From contig JAEWEQ010000080.1 in assembly GCA_023389315.1 (NCBI GenBank), forward strand, positions 1 through 28,266: 28,266 bases of DNA, in the 5' to 3' direction. Within the stretch, counting starts at the first letter, position 1; every line of letters starts with the position of its first letter. Below, piece after piece: positions 8,363 through 14,834 of the stretch. Position numbers and translations under genes: made by a program. The stretch comes from Actinomycetes bacterium (GTDB taxonomy: Bacteria > Actinomycetota > Actinomycetes > Actinomycetales > Actinomycetaceae). Under the pieces are notes generated by a model. The model was not told the DNA's origin, ran no database searches, and saw nothing but the letters and a program-made list of their open reading frames with translations.

Positions 8363-8381
8363 TTTGTGCAGCGCCCACAAA
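8363..8381. promoter_or_regulatory. Inverted repeat upstream of the fuc operator, CRP-like
   Basis: TTTGTG and CACAAA form 6-bp arms around CAGCGCC. The halves resemble TGTG...CACA sites of CRP/GlxR-type regulators, but the spacer is 7 instead of 8 bases, so the fit is imperfect. Its place, just upstream of the fucI operator, is right for an activator of carbon catabolism. Confidence 0.3.
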
Positions 8382-8503
8382 GGGGCGACATAACGGTTCT
8401 GATCTACGACCCAGCTCCGACACGTTCCCCACTACTGCGCGCTCTTCGAGCGGGCTACGGCAGTGATCGTCTTACCAGCCCCCTAGGGGCGCCACTCCTT
8501 CTC

Positions 8504-9517
8504 TCAAGCCTGCTCGCCGCGGTACCGCGCGGTGGATTCGCGCACCACCAGTTGGGGCACGATCGCTTGGCGCCGCCAGGTGTGAGACTCCAAATATGTG
8601 TCGATTGCCTGCACTACTGCCTGAGCAACGAGGGTGAAGTCTTGGCGTACCGTTGTCAGGGGCGGGCAGGCATAGGCAGCTGTTTCAATGTCGTCGAAAC
8701 CAGTGAGGGCATAGTCTCGTCCGGGGACGAGCTGAAACTTATGAGCGAGGGCGGCCGCTGCCCCCAGCGCCAGATTGTCATTGGCGGAAATCAGGGCGTC
8801 GAATCTGAGGCCTATCCCTAAAGCGGCTTCATACCCGTCCACGCTCGACCAATCTTGCGTGTCCACTACTTCCACGTTGATTCCATACGCTGGGGCTAGT
8901 TCTTGTAGGTATCGCCGACGCAGATGTGCGTCACTGTCGAGCCCGCGCGGCGACAGGTGAATGGCCTGCTTAACTTGGAGCTGGGAAAGATGACGCAAAA
9001 CCGCTTCCATCCCCGCGCGCTGGTCAATACAGACATGACCGACCTCTAGGTGTGCCGGCAATTCACTAACCGTGACCACTGTCGGCACTGCGGAGTTTGA
9101 CGCAAGTAGGTCCAGCGGCTGTGGCCGCTGCCCGATAACGACGAGGGCACGAACCTTACAATCGTGCAGGTAGTTAAGACTCTCTTGTATTTCGGACCGG
9201 TTGTCAGGATCAGCTGAGGCGACCGTGAGGAAGCGACCGCTACGACGTTCGCACCGCTCTAGCGCTGCAAAAGCCAGTGCCCGCCCATAAGACAGCCGTC
9301 CCAGCAGTAACACTCCAGTGGATTGCGATTGGCCCGAAGCTAGTACTTGGGCAGCCCTGTCGGGTCGATAGTTCAACTCCTCGATGGCCTTTTGGATCCG
9401 TTCCATGGTCTCTTCTTTGACCGGACCCTTGCCAGAAAGTGCACGCGAAACCGTCTGCGACGACACGCCAGCTAGCCGCGCCACGTCTGCCATGACCACG
9501 CGCTTACGCAAATCCAT
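8504..9517 (-). CDS. LacI-family transcriptional regulator, probable fuc operon repressor
   Basis: A 337-residue LacI/GalR protein: N-terminal helix-turn-helix (about residues 9-30, MADVARLAGVSSQTVSRALSG), hinge helix with the usual RAAQVLASG, then a periplasmic-binding-like effector domain that includes LISANDNLALGA and LTGFDDIE. It is encoded directly upstream of fucI on the same strand, with a perfect palindromic operator in the gap. The recognition helix has Gln and Arg at the positions that in E. coli LacI read the AGCGCT core, matching that operator. Start is uncertain: ATG 9517 has a GGAGG placed too close, while ATG 9493 (residue 9) would give the shorter N-terminus common in the family. 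It is divergent from the binding-protein operon. Confidence 0.93.
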   Translation of the reverse strand: MDLRKRVVMADVARLAGVSSQTVSRALSGKGPVKEETMERIQKAIEELNYRPDRAAQVLASGQSQSTGVLLLGRLSYGRALAFAALERCERRSGRFLTVASADPDNRSEIQESLNYLHDCKVRALVVIGQRPQPLDLLASNSAVPTVVTVSELPAHLEVGHVCIDQRAGMEAVLRHLSQLQVKQAIHLSPRGLDSDAHLRRRYLQELAPAYGINVEVVDTQDWSSVDGYEAALGIGLRFDALISANDNLALGAAAALAHKFQLVPGRDYALTGFDDIETAAYACPPLTTVRQDFTLVAQAVVQAIDTYLESHTWRRQAIVPQLVVRESTARYRGEQA

Positions 9518-9829
9518 CCTCCATCAGCACGGTTTAAGTACGGTCAAATTCTACAAGCTGCCATACCCACGCCTGTGTGCACTTACCGTCACTGCAAGGA
9601 TTCGCCTTCTACTGAGTTGCAAATCCCAATTGAGCGACGTGCACTTACCCGACCTCACCCCACTCGATCGCCCCCAGCCGAGGAGTCTGTTTTCATATTG
9701 TTATCAAATCGCTTTGCGGTCATTGCCCTATCGACCGCCACCCCGTGGTAGCGAAAGTGGCGGTATTCCGCCCCAAAACATCGCTCACCAGGGGGCACAA
9801 AAGTCGCAAAAGACGTTACACGAAGCTAC

Positions 9830-9858
9830 TTCACAACGGTACTAACTCGTGTTACCCT
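9830..9858 (+). promoter_or_regulatory. Candidate sigma-70-type promoter of the binding protein-fucosidase operon
   Basis: TTCACA (9830-9835) and TACCCT (9853-9858) are separated by exactly 17 bp. The -10 match is modest (3 of 6), but the position, about 50 bases before the start codon and overlapping the operator at 9841-9856, fits. Start-site mapping would decide. Confidence 0.4.
9841..9856 (+). promoter_or_regulatory. Operator A: pseudo-palindrome shared with the lacZ/lacI intergenic region
   Basis: The 16 bases hold the imperfect palindrome TAACTCGTGTTA (9843-9854) with a central CpG. They match the minus strand of 17888-17903 at 13 of 16 positions, including the unbroken 10-base block CTAACTCGTG. 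It lies between the proposed -35 and -10 boxes, so a bound repressor would block transcription. Confidence 0.6.
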
Positions 9859-9911
9859 AGATTGTGAGGCAGGTTACTGCCCCTAGAATTCCGCGACCAA
9901 TGGAGGTCTAT

Positions 9912-11258
9912 ATGACACTGCTAAAGCGAATGATTGGAGCCGCGGCTGTCCTGGCTGTCGGCGCCACCGGACTTGCCGCCTGCTCTAACAGTGAAAGCAC
10001 GAAACCGGCTGAATCATCTACCCCTGCTGATTTGAGCAACGTGGAGGGTGAGATCACCTTCATGACGCAGGGCTTGCAGAAGGACTTCAAACCGTTCTTC
10101 GACAAGCAAATAGCCGACTTTGAGAAGGCTAACCCGGGCACCAAGATCAAGTGGGTTGACGAATCAGGTGGCCCAGAATTTGATCAGAAGATGACCCAGC
10201 AAGCCACTTCCGGCACCATGGCTGACGTCATCAACGTTCCCTCGTCCACCATTCTGGCGCTGACCAAGACCAAGAACCTAATGAACTTGGACGAGAAACT
10301 ACCCGACGCTGGCAAACGCTTCATCCCCTCCATCTGGGAGTCCGTGGGCATGGGCGAGGGCGGCGCACACACCGCGCTACCGTGGTATTTCTCTCCCTTC
10401 GTCACCACTTACAACAAGAGCGTGTTTGAACGTAACGGCCTGGATGTAAACAACCCGCCCAAGACGATGGACGAGCTGTTTGCTGCCGGCCACAAGATCG
10501 CCGCTGCCGGCAAGGGTGACTACGCCGTCTACGGAAACGCCAACTGGACTCTCATTAACCAGTGGATCGGCATGGGCGTGAAGGTCATGAACGATGACCA
10601 AAGCGAGTTTACCTTTGCCGGTGACCCCAACGCCCTGAAGTGGGTCACTGAAATGGCCAGCCTCTACAAGGAAGGTGCCATCTCCAAAGACTCCCTCACC
10701 GGTGAACCCGACCCGGGCAAGGAATACCTCAACGGACACCTAGCCTTCGGTACCCCCAACCCCGGTTTCATCCGCAACATCAAGAAGAACAACGAGCAGA
10801 TCTACGCCAACACCGGAGTTTCCCAGTACCAGCGCGAAGCCGACGCTAAGCCGGTATTCAACGGTCAGTTCATCGCGGTGTCTTCCAAGACTAAGAATGA
10901 AGCCCTCGCGCTGAAGTTCGCTGACTACGTCACCTCGGTTGAGCAGGAACTGGCGTGGACCCGTGATGGTGGTGCGGTAATCTTCCCGCCCGCCACCGAA
11001 GCCCTCGATCAGCTTCTCGCCAACCCGCCGGAGGCTGTAGCCTCCGATCCGACCTTCAAGGCCACCTACGAAGTAGCTGCGAAGGACGCGAAGGAAGCAG
11101 TCGCTTACCCGGCTACCTTCTTCGTCACTGGCAACGTACAGAAGTCGCTGGTTGATAACGTGAACGCAGCGATTCGCGGCGAAGTTGAGCCTAAGGCCGC
11201 GTTGGAGAAGGCTCAGCAAGAAATGAACCAGCTCCTCGCTAAACTCAACTCCAAGTAA
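9912..11258 (+). CDS. Sugar ABC transporter substrate-binding lipoprotein (probable fucosylated-glycan binder)
   Basis: A 448-residue extracellular binding protein of the CUT1 (SBP family 1) type, anchored as a lipoprotein: basic MTLLKR start, hydrophobic core and lipobox LAAC with the lipid-bearing Cys24. The mature part has the usual family features, such as ITFMTQGLQKDF near its start, WTLINQWIG in the middle, and a C-terminal amphipathic region. The ATG at 9912 was chosen for its GGAGG site six bases upstream and because the signal peptide starts there; an upstream in-frame start at 9864 would add 16 residues before the signal. It is the first gene of an operon with two permeases and an alpha-L-fucosidase, which suggests a fucose-containing oligosaccharide as ligand (inference). 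Confidence 0.93.
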   Translation: MTLLKRMIGAAAVLAVGATGLAACSNSESTKPAESSTPADLSNVEGEITFMTQGLQKDFKPFFDKQIADFEKANPGTKIKWVDESGGPEFDQKMTQQATSGTMADVINVPSSTILALTKTKNLMNLDEKLPDAGKRFIPSIWESVGMGEGGAHTALPWYFSPFVTTYNKSVFERNGLDVNNPPKTMDELFAAGHKIAAAGKGDYAVYGNANWTLINQWIGMGVKVMNDDQSEFTFAGDPNALKWVTEMASLYKEGAISKDSLTGEPDPGKEYLNGHLAFGTPNPGFIRNIKKNNEQIYANTGVSQYQREADAKPVFNGQFIAVSSKTKNEALALKFADYVTSVEQELAWTRDGGAVIFPPATEALDQLLANPPEAVASDPTFKATYEVAAKDAKEAVAYPATFFVTGNVQKSLVDNVNAAIRGEVEPKAALEKAQQEMNQLLAKLNSK

Positions 11259-11265
11259 ATGACAT

Positions 11266-11304
11266 AAGTGGCCGGGCTCGGCGGCAACGCCGGCCCGGCC
11301 ACTT
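11266..11304 (+). terminator. Large intercistronic stem-loop with GNRA tetraloop after the binding-protein gene
   Basis: A 12-bp perfect stem (AAGTGGCCGGGC with GCCCGGCCACTT), one bulged T, then 5 more pairs (CGGCG/CGCCG) capped by GCAA, giving 17 pairs. It begins 7 bases after the binding-protein stop. No T run follows, so it most likely protects the upstream message and lets only part of transcription pass to the permeases, as seen in other binding-protein operons (for example malE-malF). Confidence 0.7.
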
Positions 11305-11330
11305 GTGATTGTCTCCGAAAGGTCCTGCGC

Positions 11331-12296
11331 ATGTCAGCTAGAGCTACCACTCCGGCGTCGCGGTTACGCTCGAATCAACGTCGTAGAAACCACAAAAAGA
11401 TCACCGAGCACCTCAACGGTGCGGCTCGGTTCCGCCCCTGGTGGGTGCCGTGGCTCTGGGTTATCCCGCCCGTCGTTGTAGTTATTTCGTTCTATATCCT
11501 GCCTTTCCTAAAGACGTTTATCACGTCTTTCACCGACACCGGCGTGCTGGCTCCTATCGGCGAGTTCACCGGTCTGGCTAACTACATCGAGATCTTCTCG
11601 CGCGTGGAATTCTGGGAAGCGGTGCGCAACAACGTCCTCTACGCCCTCATCGTGGTGCCGTTAATGGTGTTCTTGCCGCTCCTGCTGGCACTGCTCGTTA
11701 AGGATCACATTCCCGGTATCGGCTTCTTCCGTGCCATCTACTACATGCCGGCCATCACTTCTTTGGTCGTCATCACTATTGCATGGCGTTACTTGCTTGA
11801 ATCTGGCGGTCCGATTAACCGCTTGCTATTGAATCTAGGGTTAATTAGCGAGGCTGTGCCGTTCCTTTCCAACAAGTGGGCAATCCTTTTCTGCGCCATG
11901 ATCATTACTCTCTGGCAAGGGCTTCCCTACTACATGATCTTGTACTTGGCCACCCTCGCGAACGTAGATCGATCCCTTTATGAAGCCGCCGAACTCGACG
12001 GAGCCAACGCCTTTAGGCGGTTTTGGACGGTTACCGTCCCCGGCGTGAAAATCATGATGTACCTCGTTGGCGTGCTGTGCACCATCGGGTCCTTGAAGAT
12101 TTTCACCGAAGTCTACTTGCTCGGAGGTGCTAACTCCCCAACTGAAACCATCACCATGTATATCCGCGGTCAGTTCACCGACGTCACCTTTGGACACGTC
12201 GGCCAGGCGGATGCGGCTTCGGTATTCCTATTCCTGTTCACGCTTGGTTTCATCTTGGCGTCACAGTACTTGCAGAAGAAGGCGGAGAATCAATGA
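11331..12296 (+). CDS. Sugar ABC transporter permease, MalF type
   Basis: A 321-residue integral membrane protein with a long basic N-terminal tail (about 55 residues, rich in Arg/Lys) before the first membrane helix (WLWVIPPVVVVISFYILPF). The EAA loop for the ATPase contact is visible as LYEAAELDGANAFRRFW with VTVPGVK. The motif LGGANSPTET near the end matches the GGP-N-T segment of MalF proteins. The ATG at 11331 was chosen for a GAAAGG ribosome site and because the longer upstream frame crosses the intercistronic hairpin. It overlaps the next permease by four bases (ATGA), so the two channel subunits are coupled. Confidence 0.94.
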   Translation: MSARATTPASRLRSNQRRRNHKKITEHLNGAARFRPWWVPWLWVIPPVVVVISFYILPFLKTFITSFTDTGVLAPIGEFTGLANYIEIFSRVEFWEAVRNNVLYALIVVPLMVFLPLLLALLVKDHIPGIGFFRAIYYMPAITSLVVITIAWRYLLESGGPINRLLLNLGLISEAVPFLSNKWAILFCAMIITLWQGLPYYMILYLATLANVDRSLYEAAELDGANAFRRFWTVTVPGVKIMMYLVGVLCTIGSLKIFTEVYLLGGANSPTETITMYIRGQFTDVTFGHVGQADAASVFLFLFTLGFILASQYLQKKAENQ

Positions 12297-13240
12297 GCAC
12301 CAACCAAGTTTCTGCCACGGCAGGCAACCCCGCTGCCCTCGGTGGTCTCACCGGCTACCTGCGTCGGCGCCGGCTCGCGAAACAATCGCGCAATATGCCC
12401 TCGCGTAAACTGCGCGGCTGGCAGCTAATGGCGCGTTACCTGATGCTCGTACTGGTCGCCATCATTCTGCTTGGCCCGCTAGTGCTACCGCTCTTTGTGG
12501 CTTTCAAAGCCCCCGGTGAACCGGCAGTTGGCCAAGGCGCGACTCTATTCCCCCAAAAGTGGTCCCTCCAGGCGTTTTACACACTGTTCGAAAACGATCA
12601 GATTCCCGTGCTCCAAGGCATCGTTAACTCCTTGGCGATTTGCGCCATGGTGGTGGTCTCTCACATCATCTTGGCTTCGATCGGTGGTTACATGCTCTCT
12701 CGTCGCGGCTGGACTGGGCGCAATGTGGTCTACCTGATCGTTCTGTCTGCCATGATCTTCCCTTTCGAAGCCATCATGTCCTCCCTGTACGAGATCGTCT
12801 TCGCCCTCGACCTCAATGATTCTCTCTTCGGCGTCGCTCTGCCCGGTATGCTCGGCCCCTTCCACCTCCTCCTAATGCGGGCCGCTTTCTTGGGGATCCC
12901 AGATGAACTAGAGGACGCTGCTTTCATCGATGGTGCTGGCGAAGTGCGTCGCTTCTTCTCCATCTTCCTACCGCAAGTAAAAGGCGCCATTACCATCGTG
13001 GGTCTGACGTCCTTCATCTACGCGTGGTCTGACTTCCTCTGGCCGTTGCTGGTTTTGCAATCGGTTGAGAAGAAGACTTTGACACTGCAGTTAGCGGCAC
13101 TATCGTCTTCCATCCAAGGCGTCACCTATCAAGAGGTGATTGCCGGCGCGATTGTAGCCATGCTGCCGATTATTATCCTGTTCTTCTTTGCCCAGAAGTA
13201 CTTCTTCCGTGGCATTGAAGAAGGCGGATTGAAGTTCTAG
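12293..13240 (+). CDS. Sugar ABC transporter permease, MalG type
   Basis: A 315-residue permease. The N-terminal 45 residues are polar and basic; membrane helices follow from about residue 46 (YLMLVLVAIILLGPLVLPL). The EAA loop is DELEDAAFIDGAGEVRRF followed by SIFLPQVKG, and the C-terminus FFAQKYFFRGIEEGGLK is typical of the MalG side of these transporters. The start overlaps the upstream stop by four bases. As with the alpha-glucoside system, no ATPase gene is present in the operon, so a general ATPase elsewhere must power it. The alpha-L-fucosidase starts 16 bases after its stop. Confidence 0.94.
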   Translation: MSTNQVSATAGNPAALGGLTGYLRRRRLAKQSRNMPSRKLRGWQLMARYLMLVLVAIILLGPLVLPLFVAFKAPGEPAVGQGATLFPQKWSLQAFYTLFENDQIPVLQGIVNSLAICAMVVVSHIILASIGGYMLSRRGWTGRNVVYLIVLSAMIFPFEAIMSSLYEIVFALDLNDSLFGVALPGMLGPFHLLLMRAAFLGIPDELEDAAFIDGAGEVRRFFSIFLPQVKGAITIVGLTSFIYAWSDFLWPLLVLQSVEKKTLTLQLAALSSSIQGVTYQEVIAGAIVAMLPIIILFFFAQKYFFRGIEEGGLKF

Positions 13241-13256
13241 AAAGGAACTGCGCATC

Positions 13257-14630
13257 TTGGCTGATGATTTCACCCCGGACAATCTCGAAGCGGCCGGCGC
13301 CCTCACCCCGGCCCCCGATCCCGGTTATAGCTGGCCCGAAGACCCGCGCACTGCTGCGGCTTTGGAACATTGGCGCGACCTCAAAGTCGGTGTCATCATT
13401 CACTGGGGAATCTACTCTGCGATCCACCAGGGCGGATCATGGTCGCTGCATCGCTCGCACCTGGGGGACTTCACCGACCCGCCGGCAGACTGGGAAGGCA
13501 CTGACGCGCAGTACCACACTTGGTATTGCGACCAGGCTCGTCACTTCCGCGGCGAAGAATTCGACGCCTGCGAATGGGCCCGTGCGTGCGCTAATGCTGG
13601 CATGAAATACGTGGTGTTCACAACCAAGCACCACGATGGTTTCGCCATGTACGACACTGCCTACTCGAACTTCAAATGCACCAGCGAAGCCGCCGGTTTA
13701 GGCCGCGACATTTTCGCCGAGGTGACCGAAGCTTTCCGGGCAGAAGGCCTAGAGACCGGCGTGTACTTCTCCAAGGCAGACTGGCACCGCAGTGACTACT
13801 GGGATCGTTCCTTGCCCATCTCAGATCGCTTCCACAACTACTCCATTGCCGACCACCCCAAGAAATGGCAACGGTTCGTGGAATTCACTCACGACCAAAT
13901 CGAAGAACTCCTGAGTAACTACGGGAAAATGAACGTCCTGTGGCTGGATGCCGGCTGGGTACGCAGCCCAGAAGAGCCCATCGATATTGACGGTATTGCG
14001 CGCCGTGCCCGCGAACTCCAACCCGACATTCTAGTAGTCGATCGGGAAGTGCACGGGCCGGAGGAAAACTACCGTACCCCCGAGCAAGCGTTACCCGATC
14101 ACACCCCTGAATACCCGTGGGAATCATGTATCACCATGACGAAGACTTGGTGTTCCTTGCAGCGTGATGAACCCATTAAGCCGATGACAGAGATCATCCA
14201 TAATCTGTTGGCGATCGTTTCGCGCGGCGGTAACTATCTCATCGGTATCGGCCCCGACGCCACTGGCCAATTGTCGCCTCACATTTCCCGGGGATTGGCT
14301 GAACTCGGACAGTTCCTTGAAGCCAACGCTGAAGGCATTTACGGCACCCGAGTCTGGAGCGGGGCGCAGCAGGTAACGGGCAAGGATGGTTGGGAGTGGT
14401 TTAGTACCCAAGCTGGTGATGACTCGCAAAAGATTTACCTCTTTGGTATGCCCAGCGAAGCTGGTTCACTTTCGGACACCAGCGTGACGATTCCACCTGC
14501 CGTAAAGTCGGTGCGTCCATTGGCCCATGGAAGTGCGCAGCTAGCATCCGCTGACGGCCAAACCGTCATCAAGTTGCAGGATCTGGACCAGTGCCACTAT
14601 GCGGTGGGACTGGCCTTAGAACTGGCTTAG
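13257..14630 (+). CDS. Alpha-L-fucosidase, GH29, cytoplasmic
   Basis: A 457-residue GH29 enzyme releasing alpha-linked L-fucose. Family signs: HWRDLKVGVIIHWGIYS (38-54), MKYVVFTTKHHDGFAMYD (116-133) with the paired His, and VLWLDAGW with the probable nucleophile Asp231. The start is TTG (13257), ten bases after an AAAGGAA site; no ATG or GTG in the right frame fits better, and the nearby ATG 13264 is out of frame. There is no signal peptide, so it acts inside the cell on imported oligosaccharides, in line with its place behind the transporter genes. The acid/base residue, which varies in GH29, was not assigned. Its product L-fucose would enter the divergently encoded Fuc pathway. Confidence 0.94.
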   Translation: MADDFTPDNLEAAGALTPAPDPGYSWPEDPRTAAALEHWRDLKVGVIIHWGIYSAIHQGGSWSLHRSHLGDFTDPPADWEGTDAQYHTWYCDQARHFRGEEFDACEWARACANAGMKYVVFTTKHHDGFAMYDTAYSNFKCTSEAAGLGRDIFAEVTEAFRAEGLETGVYFSKADWHRSDYWDRSLPISDRFHNYSIADHPKKWQRFVEFTHDQIEELLSNYGKMNVLWLDAGWVRSPEEPIDIDGIARRARELQPDILVVDREVHGPEENYRTPEQALPDHTPEYPWESCITMTKTWCSLQRDEPIKPMTEIIHNLLAIVSRGGNYLIGIGPDATGQLSPHISRGLAELGQFLEANAEGIYGTRVWSGAQQVTGKDGWEWFSTQAGDDSQKIYLFGMPSEAGSLSDTSVTIPPAVKSVRPLAHGSAQLASADGQTVIKLQDLDQCHYAVGLALELA

Positions 14631-14645
14631 GCACCTGCCGGTGAA

Positions 14646-14694
14646 GTGGGTCGGGCGGGGTTTCTATCCCCTCCCGACCCACCTGTAGTTTTCT
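14646..14694 (+). terminator. Rho-independent terminator after the fucosidase gene
   Basis: A 10-bp stem GTGGGTCGGG/CCCGACCCAC, a C-T mismatch, and four further G-C pairs (GGGG/CCCC) with a 7-base loop, followed by GTAGTTTTCTT. It ends the transporter-fucosidase operon. The remaining gap to the beta-galactosidase end (14835) holds no gene. Confidence 0.82.
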
Positions 14695-14834
14695 TCAGTT
14701 ATCAACCGCCCTGACATCCTAACCGGTGTCTGCCCGCCGCCGCGGCCAGCAAACGCGGCAGCCGACTGCAGGTAGCCAAGCGAGCGCGGACGGCGGTTAA
14801 TACGGGTAGGTCTGTGCTAGTGCTAAGCGGATTA

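Larger units (their letters stand above)
9518..9911. promoter_or_regulatory. Divergent regulatory region between lacI-type gene and sugar-binding protein gene
   Basis: About 390 bases without a gene. It holds an exact 11-bp direct repeat GTGCACTTACC (9577-9587 and 9639-9649, 62 bp apart, near six helical turns), an 8-bp inverted repeat ACCGCCAC/GTGGCGGT (9734-9741 and 9757-9764), a candidate promoter and an operator (annotated separately), and the ribosome site of the binding-protein gene (GGAGG, 9902-9906). The short open frames crossing it show no protein-like character. Confidence 0.6.

Noticed and set aside
8297..8821. 174-codon plus-strand open frame across the fuc promoter region
   Set aside because: It overlaps the operator and the end of the LacI gene in antisense and has no domain-like sequence.
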